This document shows positions 7,489 through 16,058 of a stretch of 47,623 bases of DNA, in pieces. The stretch's first letter is position 1. Each line of letters begins with the position of its first letter. Both the position numbers and the translations under genes were made by a program. The notes beneath the pieces were generated by a model. The model searched no databases, was not told the DNA's origin, and worked only from the letters and a program-made list of their open reading frames with translations. Origin of the DNA: Gluconobacter cerinus (GTDB lineage: Bacteria; Pseudomonadota; Alphaproteobacteria; Acetobacterales; Acetobacteraceae). The stretch lies in NCBI RefSeq assembly GCF_002723935.1, contig NZ_BEWM01000009.1, forward strand, positions 1-47,623, written 5' to 3'.

Positions 7489-8535
7489 TTAATCGCCAGA
7501 GCGCATGACGGCGGTCTGTTGGTGCAAACGGCTGATCCGGCGGCCGTTACGGCGGGTGGTCCAGAAGTAGAACCCGGCCTTGCCGAGGCATTCGCGGCGC
7601 ACGTAATCCATCTTGTTCAGATAGACTTCATACAGGGCCGGTTCGAACGCCTTGCGCATGTCTTTCTTGGAACGGCGAGGCAGGTGCAGCCAGCCGGACT
7701 GACTGACGATAGTGCGATCCGTCAGGAGGAAGTCCTCTGCCACGGCATCAGGGGACTGGTGTGCAAAATGTCGCATGGCGAGCTCGTGCTGCATTTCTAC
7801 GGACCAGCGTGTGGTGCAGGCGTTCCGGCTGAAGCCGATGACCAACCCGGAGGGTGAGTTTCGGACCTGCCATCTGCGGCCCCGACGCTCTTCCGGTGTC
7901 AGGCGGGACGCCTGTTCCCAGGTGAGAATGACGGATGGATCAGCGGGAATAGCAGTGGAGTCAGGGGTAGGGCGGAGACTAACGAGCTTACGCTGGAGAC
8001 TACGGACACTGCGGCCCATCTGTTTCGCAATGCGTTGGAGCCCGATGCGCCGCTCACGGTGGGCCAGAAGAGTGGCAACGTCGGCGTCCGTCCAGACCAC
8101 CTCGGCATAACGCTCCCGGGCAGGCAGGCCGAGGGCGGCGCGTTTCTTGCGCACGGCCATGACGGTGCGATCGAGGCGCTTTGCGATAGTGGGAAGGTCT
8201 TCGCCCTCGGCCCATGCGCGGCTGAGGCGGCTGATATCGAGGAGAGACCATGCCCGAGGGCCATTCCTGAGCGGAGTGCGCTTGAGAACAAGTCCTTCCT
8301 CTCGCGCAATGGCCTCTATTTCGAGACGGCTTATGAAAAGTGCAGCCGCGATGTACGCGACGTTCACACCCTGAACGATCATCTTTTTTAAGAGGGAACG
8401 TGCTTGTTCAGGAGCTCCGAACGGCGAGAGACCAGACGACCGAAAAGCATCTTCGTTTTTACTGTGAAGCTGCATCCCTGAAGCCAGATTGGCCTGGGTA
8501 GACAGGGCAAACGACGGTTGAAGAGCAGCAAGCAT
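7489..8535 (-). CDS. DNA-binding protein with repeated HTH segments (unknown family)
   Basis: 348 residues. The middle has at least two helix-turn-helix or Myb-like units: around ISRLSRAWAEGEDLPTIAKR (followed by LDRTVMAVRKKRAALGL) and around IGLQRIAKQMGRSVRSLQRK. The C-terminal third is basic and aromatic. No signal peptide or membrane segment. It sits between the icm operon and a tandem-HTH regulator and is a good candidate for a plasmid regulator. No Shine-Dalgarno is visible before ATG 8535; initiation at internal Met21 or a leaderless transcript is possible. I do not recognise the family. Confidence 0.7.
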   Translation of the reverse strand: MLAALQPSFALSTQANLASGMQLHSKNEDAFRSSGLSPFGAPEQARSLLKKMIVQGVNVAYIAAALFISRLEIEAIAREEGLVLKRTPLRNGPRAWSLLDISRLSRAWAEGEDLPTIAKRLDRTVMAVRKKRAALGLPARERYAEVVWTDADVATLLAHRERRIGLQRIAKQMGRSVRSLQRKLVSLRPTPDSTAIPADPSVILTWEQASRLTPEERRGRRWQVRNSPSGLVIGFSRNACTTRWSVEMQHELAMRHFAHQSPDAVAEDFLLTDRTIVSQSGWLHLPRRSKKDMRKAFEPALYEVYLNKMDYVRRECLGKAGFYFWTTRRNGRRISRLHQQTAVMRSGD

Positions 8536-8630
8536 CGCTAGAAATACCGTTATTGTTGCAGACGGTATCCTTATCTAGCGACGATAGCTTATATGCAAGA
8601 AAAAACTTCCTTAAACGATAAGATTATCGT
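8536..8630. promoter_or_regulatory. Operator-like palindromes between two regulator genes
   Basis: An AT-rich interval upstream of the HTH gene and just past the stop of the XRE gene. It contains an imperfect nested inverted repeat (CGCTAGA 8536-8542 with TCTAGCG 8574-8580; ATACCGT 8544-8550 with ACGGTAT 8562-8568) and a perfect 16-bp palindrome, ACGATAAGATTATCGT, at 8615-8630. Another partial copy, GACGATA, lies near 8580. These look like repressor sites. Confidence 0.5.
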
Positions 8631-8634
8631 CTAG

Positions 8635-9408
8635 TCAGTTTATTATATCTTTCGTGACGCGTTGAAGAACGTCCAGTTTATCGAACAATATCCTTGCCTG
8701 TTCGGATGTGGAGAGGATTCCGCTGTAGAGGCCCCGAACACGAAAGAGAGCAAAAAAAGTGGCGTCTACCCTTGGAAAGCCTGCGAATAGCAAGGCTGTC
8801 GGAACACGTAGGGCCGCTGCAATCTTCAAGAGGGTGTCGAGATTGGGGTTTCGCATTCCTATCTCGATAAGGTGGATTGCTGGCGCGTGAAGGCCGCTGG
8901 CGGCAGCCAGATCGGCACCGCTCAGCCCTCTGGCCAGACGAATGTCGCGTATTCGTTCGCCGAGTTCTACGAGAACTGGCTGTCTCTTGTCGGGCGGAAC
9001 CTTTTTGCCCTCGTTAAGAGTGTGGTCTGTCTTAATCCTCTCCACTTCCGAAAGGATTTCCAGCAATGATTCCCTGTTCTTTTCGAATATCTTACTGAGC
9101 GAAAGGCATATCTGTAGTTCGTCGTCAGACGCCTGACCTTCCAAAGGTAATATTTCGTGCCTATCGGGAGGTAATATGTTGTCAGGAACTTCTTCAAGAC
9201 CCTGAATAAGCTTCCATAGAGAGTTGTAGGCAGGCGCCTTACCTTTCTCCATGTTCTGAACTGTATTCACAGATAGTCCACTCATAAAGCAGACCCGAAC
9301 AACATTTAGTTCCCGTTTCTCCCGAACCTCGCGTACTCTATCGCCTAACTCAGTCAGATATCCTTCAACAGAAGCATCATTTGCCTGCGTCTCTGTTTTC
9401 TTGTTCAT
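8635..9408 (-). CDS. Tandem XRE-type HTH transcriptional regulator
   Basis: 257 residues with two Cro/C1-type HTH domains. The first is at about residues 17-75 (LGDRVREVREKRELNVVRVC, SGLSVNTVQNMEKGKAPAYN), the second at about 150-205 (LGERIRDIRLARGLSGADLA, SGLHAPAIHLIEIGMRNPNL). They are separated by an acidic/helical linker, and a hydrophobic C-terminal tail follows. Such duplicated-HTH proteins usually repress or control lysogeny-like or transfer regulons. The gene is at the divergence point between the minus-strand icm operon and plus-strand transfer genes, so it is a prime candidate controller of both. It is AT-richer than its neighbours. Confidence 0.8.
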   Translation of the reverse strand: MNKKTETQANDASVEGYLTELGDRVREVREKRELNVVRVCFMSGLSVNTVQNMEKGKAPAYNSLWKLIQGLEEVPDNILPPDRHEILPLEGQASDDELQICLSLSKIFEKNRESLLEILSEVERIKTDHTLNEGKKVPPDKRQPVLVELGERIRDIRLARGLSGADLAAASGLHAPAIHLIEIGMRNPNLDTLLKIAAALRVPTALLFAGFPRVDATFFALFRVRGLYSGILSTSEQARILFDKLDVLQRVTKDIIN

Positions 9409-9439
9409 GGCTAGTTCTCTTTCTCGGCAGGCTTACGCA

Positions 9440-9540
9440 CCGGACTTCGGGTCCGGATACTGCAAAATACCCACGAGAGCGCCCCTGACAACTGAGTTCG
9501 TATTTAACATTTCTCCTCAGTCGCATGTTGATCTGCGATT
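9440..9540 (+). promoter_or_regulatory. Leader of the TcpQ-like gene: hairpin and paired AGTCGCA / TGCGATT motif
   Basis: A CCGGAC-TTCGG-GTCCGG hairpin lies at 9440-9456 with no following T tract. AGTCGCAT (9519-9526) and ATCTGCGATT (9531-9540) form an inverted pair of the plasmid-wide motif, 45 and 31 nt before the gene start. Candidate control region. Confidence 0.45.
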
Positions 9541-9571
9541 TAGAATTTTAAGTTATTTCAGGAGAAACCGA

Positions 9572-9988
9572 ATGTTTGTAATCTTGCCTCCCGCCCATGT
9601 GCAACCAGCTCCAACGACGCCTAAGTCTTTGCTGACGGAAGCGGCTTTTGAGATCAGTCATGCGCCTCCACCTCTTCCCTCGCCTGTCCCCACGGGGCCA
9701 GTCTCGCTGGCACCGTCCGCAGAGCTACCCGCTCCATCCGAACAGCCAAAGGTGGTTCATCACTTCCGCATGACCGCCGGATATGGGCATCAGGTGCCGT
9801 TGTCGTTCGCCGTCAGGCAGATCGTGCCATCCGGTGTCCGTGTCACTTACGGCGCAGGCGTTGATCCAGGTGAGGCCGTGGACTGGCAGGGCGGCCGGGA
9901 ATGGAACAAGGTTCTGGCCACCACAGTCGGTCCACTCGGCGAGCGTATCGAGGTCGGGCGTGCACACGTCACTATTTTGAAGAAATAA
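9572..9988 (+). CDS. TcpQ/PilL C-terminal domain-like periplasmic protein
   Basis: 138 residues from ATG 9572 (AGGAG 9 nt upstream). The upstream part of the open frame overlaps the divergent regulator and is discarded. The first 60 residues are Pro-rich. The C-terminal 75 (around VPLSFAVRQIVPSGVRVTYG, GAGVDPGEAVDWQGGREWNK and LGERIEVGRAHVTI) match the toxin-coregulated-pilus Q / PilL-type domain that accompanies secretins and transfer systems. No clear signal peptide is seen. It probably acts in the periplasm with the outer-membrane core. Family call is by pattern recognition. Confidence 0.6.
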   Translation: MFVILPPAHVQPAPTTPKSLLTEAAFEISHAPPPLPSPVPTGPVSLAPSAELPAPSEQPKVVHHFRMTAGYGHQVPLSFAVRQIVPSGVRVTYGAGVDPGEAVDWQGGREWNKVLATTVGPLGERIEVGRAHVTILKK

Positions 9989-9993
9989 GCGTT

Positions 9994-10039
9994 AGTCGCA
10001 GATCGAGCTGCTTCTCTGCTGGGACTTACCCAGGAGAGA
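9994..10039 (+). promoter_or_regulatory. Leader of 10043 operon: AGTCGCAGATC motif and SD-sequestering hairpin
   Basis: AGTCGCAGATC spans 9994-10004. A stem with 10 of 11 pairs (TCTCTGCTGGG 10013-10023, CCCAGGAGAGA 10029-10039, 5-nt loop) contains the AGGAG ribosome site of the gene starting at 10043. Confidence 0.65.
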
Positions 10040-10042
10040 GGC

Positions 10043-10429
10043 ATGTCACCAGACGATCAAACACCGCACAGGGAAACCCCCCCGAGTTCTCTGGCTCCCA
10101 ATCTCGCTCTCGCACGCCACAATCTGCTTGAGCATTTTCGTGTCCGGAATGGACACACGTTCGGCACCGACGGGGCGGTCGTCGCCTCTCTGGCCGACCT
10201 TCTTGCGTCCCTGCCCAATGAGGAGCGACGGACCCTTGTTGCCGAGGTGATCTCAACCGTGGCCGGTGGAGAGGATCTTGTGGCAGCCGCTGTTGCCAGC
10301 CGTACTGACCTTGTCACCTGGACCGACAGTCAGAAGCGGGCAGAACTCTCTGGCCGGGTTTTCTCAGAGGACCGTCTGGCGCTTTTGCGCGATCTTCTCG
10401 CTCCTGAAGAAGAAAGGGCGGTCGCATGA
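10043..10429 (+). CDS. Hypothetical soluble protein, first gene of the DotA-side transfer operon
   Basis: 128 residues, not recognised. No signal peptide and no membrane segment; predicted helical with an acidic C-terminus (LLRDLLAPEEERAVA). The ATG lies just after a hairpin carrying AGGAGAG. The stop overlaps the next gene by 4 bp (ATGA), so it is co-translated with the exported protein at 10426. Its place at the head of the dotA-containing operon suggests a role in transfer or its control; function unknown. Confidence 0.65.
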   Translation: MSPDDQTPHRETPPSSLAPNLALARHNLLEHFRVRNGHTFGTDGAVVASLADLLASLPNEERRTLVAEVISTVAGGEDLVAAAVASRTDLVTWTDSQKRAELSGRVFSEDRLALLRDLLAPEEERAVA

Positions 10430-10968
10430 AACGGGCACCCTTTCTATTTATCGCGGCTGCCTTGTCGCTTCCCGTAGGTGCCTCTGCCGCAACACAGGGC
10501 AGTCAGGCCTGCGCCACCCTGACACAGGCCGCAGCGGACGCCGTCAACGGGCGGATCAAGGCCAACAATGCCTACGAAAAGCAGCCTGAAAGCGTCAGTG
10601 GCCTGTCGTGTCTCGACAAATTCTTTAACGGGACCGGCCTCAATCTCCTGACAAACATCGCCAACCCTGCGGCACTGATCAACGATGTTGTCGGGCAGGT
10701 CGAAGGAGAGATCTGTTCTGCGGCCCAGAGTGAGTGGAACAACACCGTCGGGGCCGCGCAGCAGTGTGGCCTGAGTTTGAACGGTGTGAATGTCGGTCTT
10801 GGCCTGTCAGGCGGGAATGGCCTGATGTGCCCCTCTCTGAATTTTGGCGGCAATCGTCCCCAGCTCGCGGCCGGAAGTCTCGGGAATGGGGATTCCAATG
10901 GCTACGTGCGCGGTGAGCCACGCTTACCGACCGGGTACACAAGCACACCGTTGGATGGGGTATTCTGA
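10426..10968 (+). CDS. Secreted conjugation-associated protein, unknown
   Basis: 180 residues with a clear signal peptide (MKRAPFLFIAAALSLPVGAS followed by AA). The mature part has several cysteines (near SQACATL, GLSCLDK, EGEICSA, AAQQCGLSL, GLMCPSL) that could form disulfides, and a Gly/Asn-rich C-terminus. It overlaps the preceding gene (ATGA), and the next gene starts at its stop codon (TGATG). A DsbC/G-like protein encoded 6 kb downstream could act on it. Likely a periplasmic or surface component of the transfer apparatus; no family recognised. Confidence 0.65.
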   Translation: MKRAPFLFIAAALSLPVGASAATQGSQACATLTQAAADAVNGRIKANNAYEKQPESVSGLSCLDKFFNGTGLNLLTNIANPAALINDVVGQVEGEICSAAQSEWNNTVGAAQQCGLSLNGVNVGLGLSGGNGLMCPSLNFGGNRPQLAAGSLGNGDSNGYVRGEPRLPTGYTSTPLDGVF

Positions 10969-12161
10969 TGAAGATCCGCCTCAAGCCAACAATCGCAACG
11001 ATGCTCCTCTGCACGACCGTTCTTATCGCGATGCCGAAGCCTGCGAATGCGTTCATTGGTGAAGCAGCCGTGGTCGCGGCCATCAGTGCCCTGCAGAAGT
11101 TTACGGGCAGTGCGCTGTCGTCGATGACCAAGACCCTGACTTCTCAGTTGAATAATTCGATGGACAGCCTGACGAACCCGAACTCCGTCAGTTCCATGCT
11201 GAACAAGGGCTTCACCCAGCTAAGTAACTACGAGAAGGCAGGTGTTGCGGCCGAGCAACGCATCGCGGATGCGTCCAATACAGCCATGGCGGAGTTCGCT
11301 CGCCGCCAGCAGGACACCACGATCCGCGATGAGCACATGATGAACCCCGAGTTCTGCACGGGGATCGACGGGTCGCAGGCCACCCAGGGCGCGTCTCAGT
11401 CGGCAAGGACGGCGACACGGGCCATTGCGACGATTACGGACAGTCGGGGAGAAGCCGACGCAGGAACGCCGTCTTACTACGGCAAGGGCCAGGGCGTGGC
11501 ATCGAGCATGGCGCTGCACGGGCGGCGGTATTGCTCACAGGAAGACGTCACGGCCGGTCTCTGCTCGGCTCTCTCTCGACTGCCCAATGCAGACCAACGG
11601 GCCATTTCGCTATTTGGGCAGGATACTCTGTCGGCTGACGGCGGTGTGGACGCTGCCAACGATTACAGCACCACACTCATTCAACCCGTGGCTCCGGCTG
11701 CGCTGCGCGGGGAGCAGCTCACGTCCACGTCCGGCCGCGAAGCCGCGCTGCGTCGGCGTGCCTACAACGCCCGCATGTCGCTCTCGCGCTACGTCATGAA
11801 TTTCATCACTTCGCTTGAGATACCGTCGATCAATCTGACGGATGTGCAGAAAACCGAGATGCAGGCTGAAGGAATGGCCGTCTCGGATCAGGCCTCGTGG
11901 CTGACGTCGATGAGCCTTGAGGTCAACCGTCGTGTCTCTGGTGTGACCTGGAACAAGAACCTTCAGCAGATGCCACCCGCCACAGTGATGCGTGAGCTGG
12001 CCATTGAGCAGGCGCAGGCCAACTACCTCGCCCTACAGAATTACCGCCTCGGCCTTTTTCAGTCCTCGCTCGCCGCTACGCAGGTGGCGCAGCACGAAGA
12101 GGAAAGCGAGGCCAAAAGACTTGCCCCCATCCCATCTCCCAACGTCAATCCCGGAGGCTGA
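10968..12161 (+). CDS. Exported helical conjugal transfer protein (TraW-like, tentative)
   Basis: 397 residues. Signal peptide about 29 residues (MKIRLKPTIATMLLCTTVLI then AMPKPANA). The mature protein is mostly helical with Ser/Gln-rich stretches, two pairs of Cys (EFCTGID; RRYCSQED and AGLCSAL), and a long C-terminal helix. In R64 the gene traW, of comparable size, precedes traX and traY; order and size suggest an analogous role, but similarity to a TrbJ/VirB5-type protein is also possible. It starts at the stop codon of the preceding gene and is followed 1 bp later by the next ATG. Confidence 0.55.
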   Translation: MKIRLKPTIATMLLCTTVLIAMPKPANAFIGEAAVVAAISALQKFTGSALSSMTKTLTSQLNNSMDSLTNPNSVSSMLNKGFTQLSNYEKAGVAAEQRIADASNTAMAEFARRQQDTTIRDEHMMNPEFCTGIDGSQATQGASQSARTATRAIATITDSRGEADAGTPSYYGKGQGVASSMALHGRRYCSQEDVTAGLCSALSRLPNADQRAISLFGQDTLSADGGVDAANDYSTTLIQPVAPAALRGEQLTSTSGREAALRRRAYNARMSLSRYVMNFITSLEIPSINLTDVQKTEMQAEGMAVSDQASWLTSMSLEVNRRVSGVTWNKNLQQMPPATVMRELAIEQAQANYLALQNYRLGLFQSSLAATQVAQHEEESEAKRLAPIPSPNVNPGG

Positions 12162-12162
12162 C

Positions 12163-13701
12163 ATGGCCCAGAATGATACGCAGATCCCTGCCCTTGCGGA
12201 CGTCTTCCAGAGCCTGGAGCGCGTGCGGCCTCAACTTGAGAAGGATGCGCCCCAACTGGCCGGGCAGATCACCCTGCTGGCGCAGAAGCATCAGGATCCG
12301 GACCTTGCGGCCAATGAGCGGTTTCGGACCAACGTGGCCTATATGCTTCAGGACGCCGAACGTCTGGTTGGGCCTGTTCTGCCGCAGGAGAGCGGGCTAC
12401 GCGAAGAGATGACGCAACGCGCCATGACCGTGCCCGGCCTGACGTCCGAGACCCTCAAAGGCTTCATGGGTCAAACCCCGGATCTGATGGATCAGCGACT
12501 GGTTGACACCGTCCGCTCCGTTTCCGAGCAGGTGGCCTCCATGGGGGCTGACCAGCAGGGCAATCCGGAGATTGACGAGGTTCTGCACTCGCTAACAGAT
12601 CGGGTCGCCAACGCCGCACGGTTCTCCACGCATGACCCTGACGTGCAGGCCGTTACACAGGACGAACAGGCAGACGTAAGACCTGTGGAACCGGCCTCCG
12701 AATTTGATGGCAGTCCTGAGCCACCACCTTTCGATGATATTCCGGACGCTCCTGCGCCAGAGGACAGTGAGGATCCACGCGTGCAAGAGGGTGAAGCCCC
12801 AACTCATCCCTCGGAAGAAAAGGCTGATCCACGGATGCATGCCTCTCCTGGCGGAGGCGATCCGGGTGCAGATCACCCACAGGCCCAACGTCCCGGGCGG
12901 CCGCCCGGGACTGAGGCGAAAGAGAAAGCGGCTCCTGAAACCCCAGACAACGGAAAGGCTGGCTCGAAGGCGAAGGCCAAACCTGGGCCGGAAAAGGAAG
13001 AAGCAAAAACTCCGGAAGACGAAGCGAAGGAACAAGTTGTCTATCAGGTGCGCGGCCCGGGTCTCTTTACCCGTCTCGCACAGGCCATTCGTCCCGAGGC
13101 TGTGCAGCAGACCGTCACGCCCGGGTCCAACTGGATGGCCAAGGCCCAGACGATGAATGCGGCCCATGGGCAGCAGGCCGATGCCAATCATCTGGATCAG
13201 ACCGAGGCCCTGGGCCTGAAGGCGCAGAGTGCTCTGGAGGCCGTGCAGAATACTCCGGCGTCTTCGGTGATGCGCGAAATCGCTGAGGCCGCAAAATCTG
13301 AGCCAAATGGCATGGATGATGTGTTGAGCGAAATGCGGCCGGGAGGTCGGCATGAAGGCCTGCAATCGCGATTTCAAGCCGAGCGGAGCACCAACCAGGC
13401 GTTCGCAGCGCAACTAAAGGAAGCGGGTGAAGCCGTCGCGGCCTATGGTGCTCATCGTGAGAAAGCCGCCGATATTGGGGTGCAGCGTGGGACAGAGGCT
13501 CAGGTCGAGCAGCGCTTCAACGGCCTGGACAGCAAGATTGGCGAACTCGCCAAGGGGGTGCCGGGAAAGGAGGCCGGGACCAGCATGGTCGAAGATCTCT
13601 CAGAGAAGGCGCGTGAACTGGTGAAAAAGGCGGTTGAGGCCGTCGCCTCTGTCTTCCGGCCGTCTCCATCCGCATCCGCCAGCGCAAGCCCAGGAATGTA
13701 A
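12163..13701 (+). CDS. Acidic, low-complexity cytoplasmic protein of the transfer operon, unknown
   Basis: 512 residues from ATG 12163 (GGAGG 7 nt upstream). I rejected an earlier in-frame start because it lies inside the preceding gene. A helical N-terminal domain (1-160) is followed by a Pro/Glu/Asp/Lys-rich linker (about 165-290), then a helical C-terminal region that may form coiled coil (around QLKEAGEAVAAYGAHREKAA). No signal peptide or membrane helix. Base composition in the linker is very GC-rich and includes a perfect 22-bp palindrome at 12890-12911. It lies between the exported protein and dotA; function unknown. Confidence 0.6.
   Translation: MAQNDTQIPALADVFQSLERVRPQLEKDAPQLAGQITLLAQKHQDPDLAANERFRTNVAYMLQDAERLVGPVLPQESGLREEMTQRAMTVPGLTSETLKGFMGQTPDLMDQRLVDTVRSVSEQVASMGADQQGNPEIDEVLHSLTDRVANAARFSTHDPDVQAVTQDEQADVRPVEPASEFDGSPEPPPFDDIPDAPAPEDSEDPRVQEGEAPTHPSEEKADPRMHASPGGGDPGADHPQAQRPGRPPGTEAKEKAAPETPDNGKAGSKAKAKPGPEKEEAKTPEDEAKEQVVYQVRGPGLFTRLAQAIRPEAVQQTVTPGSNWMAKAQTMNAAHGQQADANHLDQTEALGLKAQSALEAVQNTPASSVMREIAEAAKSEPNGMDDVLSEMRPGGRHEGLQSRFQAERSTNQAFAAQLKEAGEAVAAYGAHREKAADIGVQRGTEAQVEQRFNGLDSKIGELAKGVPGKEAGTSMVEDLSEKARELVKKAVEAVASVFRPSPSASASASPGM
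12890..12911. repeat. Perfect 22-bp palindrome in coding sequence
   Basis: Half-site GTCCCGGGCGG followed by its exact complement; contains a GCGGCCGC core. It encodes the RPGRPPG part of the low-complexity linker. Confidence 0.8.
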
Positions 13702-13704
13702 CTG

Positions 13705-16047
13705 ATGACCTTCTTTAAACGGTTCAGCAGAACAGGCGGGGCGCTCTGCGCCCTGCCCCTCCTTTTTGCAGCAGGGATAGCTCACGCACAGTCGGTCACA
13801 GGCAACTCGACGTCCGGGAACTCCACCTACGGCGTGACCTGGAACATGCTCGATCCTGGTGACGACTGGGCTGCGACGATGATCAAGTCCGTCTTTCCGG
13901 TGTTCGGATCGTCCTCGACCTCCACAGGCACCGAGGCCACGGTTATCGGAACCATGCTGGGCGATCTGTCCGGTTTCGTCATGGCGCTGGCCATGGCGTT
14001 CGTCTCATACGTCATGATGATGAACATGCACCGCTCGGCCGAGACGTCGAAGGTGCTTGGATCCAATCAGACCTCCATGAGTATCGTGCGGATGGCCTTT
14101 GGCGCCATCATGATGCTTCCGGTGGCAGGTGGTTTCAGTGCTGGTCAGGCCGCGTTCGTTCAGGGTTCGCTCTGGGGTGTTGGCATGGCGAAGACGGTCT
14201 ATTCCTCCGCCGTGCAGGCGATTGGTCCGGACGGAAAAACCATCGCACAGCCCATGGTACCGGGTACGAAAACCATTGTGGCTGGCTTGATCGCCAATGA
14301 AATGTGCCGGGATCTGGTCAATCTTGCCTCGTCCAATTCCAGCCTTGTACCGGCACCGACCGGGAGAACTGTGAAGGCCGTATCCGGCTCCGATCTGGGT
14401 ATGATTACTTATCCGTATCAGATGACGACGGGAGACGGGCAGCCCGTTTGTGGGTCCGTGACCATCCAGGCGCCACGTACCGCGACGAAGATCCTGGGCG
14501 TTACGGTCGATACGGCCGCTATGCAGCAGCAAATTCTGGATAGCGTTCTGGTGGGCGAGATCCGGCCTCAGGTCCAGCAAGTTGCGAACCAGTTCTGGCA
14601 GACCAAAAAGTCGTCCAGCCTGGCACCCCTTGTTGATCTGATGACGCAAGCGACAAACGATTATACCAGCAAGCTCACGACAAAGGCGGCGAGTATCCGC
14701 CAGCAGGTTCAGGCCGCCGTCACGAAACGGAGCACCAGCTTCCAGGCATGGGACAGCGGAACCAACGGAGACGCTGCCAATACCAAGGGCCGTCTCGACA
14801 ATCTCGGCTGGACGGGCGCGGGCGCCTATTATCTTGAGTTTGCCCGTCTTAACGGGGAAACCATGTCGCTGATGGCGTCCACGCCGACTGTGAGCGCCCC
14901 GACCTACGTTGGATTGGGCGAAGACGTTCATGGCGATATTGCGCCGATGATGCAGTCCATTGGCGCACTTCTGGCCAACATCTCCAACATGGTTGCGACG
15001 CAGGACGGCATGAACGCTCCAGGTGGCAGCAGTGATCTTTATGCCGGTGTAACCCCAAGTGGTGACGGCGCTGGCGTGCTGTCACAGGTTGCCCGCTCTC
15101 TTCACCTGAGTGACTACACGCTTCAGACGGTCATGGCGTTCATCGAGCCGTCTGGTGCTGAGGGCTACTGGACGGATCCGTTCGGGAACCTCATGGGGCT
15201 TGGAAACTGGATGATCACCACGGCCCTTCTGGTCATGGCGTCCGCAGCGCTCCTCAGCTCGGACGCGGGATCGGCAGTCACAGCGGCTGGCGCGGCTCTA
15301 ACTGGCAATTTCGCGGGGGCTGCTGGCATTGGTGTGGGGCATGTCGTCGTGCAGTTCCTCAGCACGCCAATCCTCACAGGCGCAATGGCGCTTCTGCTTC
15401 CGGGCCTTACACTCGCGTTCGTGCTGCCGATGATTCCCTGGGTGATGTGGATGGCGGGCGTTGCTGGCTGGCTCATTCTGGTGTGCGAAGGCGTAATCGC
15501 TGTCCCGCTCTGGATGCTGGCCCACATGACAATGTCCGGAGAAGGCCTGCATGGGCACGCGAAAGCAGGATATGCCCTGATCTTCAACGTCCTTTTCCGA
15601 CCGACCCTGATGCTGTTCGGGCTTTTCCTGGGCTACTTCGTGTTTGATGCCATGTCCTGGCTGATCCACCAGACATTCGGCGTAGCCGCAGGGTTCGTAC
15701 TGTCACATGGCTGGATCGTGACCAATCTCATCGGCGTTGTCGTCATGCTCGGCATGTACGTCACGGTCCATATCACGCTTGCTCTCATGTGCTTCAGGCT
15801 GATTGCGATCCTGCCAGAACGTGTTCCTGCCATGATCGGCTTCCATGAAGGGAACCGTGTCGATCTGGATCAGTTTTCAAGAGATGCGGCTGTTGTTGGT
15901 ATGGCGGGTACATTACAAGGCATCCAAAGATCACTGGCTCCGCAAAAAGGTTCTAATGATGGACAGCGACCTTCAGCACAGTTAGTGAATGGGGTACGTA
16001 ATTCTGCCGCTGGTGGTAACGACACGACCATGCAGCGCATTACTTGA
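13705..16047 (+). CDS. dotA: DotA/TraY-like integral membrane protein
   Basis: 780 residues (R64 TraY is about 745). A signal-like N-terminus (ALCALPLLFAAGIAHAQS) is followed by membrane helices near residues 90-115 (GDLSGFVMALAMAFVSYVMM) and 130-160 (MAFGAIMMLPVAGGFSAGQA), a large periplasmic region (about 170-480), and a cluster of helices from about residue 490 to 710 (for example WMITTALLVMASAALLSSDA, VLPMIPWVMWMAGVAGWLIL). This is the DotA/TraY topology, an inner-membrane protein needed for type IVB transfer. It is the largest gene of the plus-strand transfer operon. Confidence 0.88.
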   Translation: MTFFKRFSRTGGALCALPLLFAAGIAHAQSVTGNSTSGNSTYGVTWNMLDPGDDWAATMIKSVFPVFGSSSTSTGTEATVIGTMLGDLSGFVMALAMAFVSYVMMMNMHRSAETSKVLGSNQTSMSIVRMAFGAIMMLPVAGGFSAGQAAFVQGSLWGVGMAKTVYSSAVQAIGPDGKTIAQPMVPGTKTIVAGLIANEMCRDLVNLASSNSSLVPAPTGRTVKAVSGSDLGMITYPYQMTTGDGQPVCGSVTIQAPRTATKILGVTVDTAAMQQQILDSVLVGEIRPQVQQVANQFWQTKKSSSLAPLVDLMTQATNDYTSKLTTKAASIRQQVQAAVTKRSTSFQAWDSGTNGDAANTKGRLDNLGWTGAGAYYLEFARLNGETMSLMASTPTVSAPTYVGLGEDVHGDIAPMMQSIGALLANISNMVATQDGMNAPGGSSDLYAGVTPSGDGAGVLSQVARSLHLSDYTLQTVMAFIEPSGAEGYWTDPFGNLMGLGNWMITTALLVMASAALLSSDAGSAVTAAGAALTGNFAGAAGIGVGHVVVQFLSTPILTGAMALLLPGLTLAFVLPMIPWVMWMAGVAGWLILVCEGVIAVPLWMLAHMTMSGEGLHGHAKAGYALIFNVLFRPTLMLFGLFLGYFVFDAMSWLIHQTFGVAAGFVLSHGWIVTNLIGVVVMLGMYVTVHITLALMCFRLIAILPERVPAMIGFHEGNRVDLDQFSRDAAVVGMAGTLQGIQRSLAPQKGSNDGQRPSAQLVNGVRNSAAGGNDTTMQRIT

Positions 16048-16058
16048 AGGTGAAGGCA

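Noticed and set aside
12592-13413. 273-codon minus-strand frame in the transfer operon
   Set aside because: Shadow of the 12163-13701 gene, whose SD and operon spacing are good.
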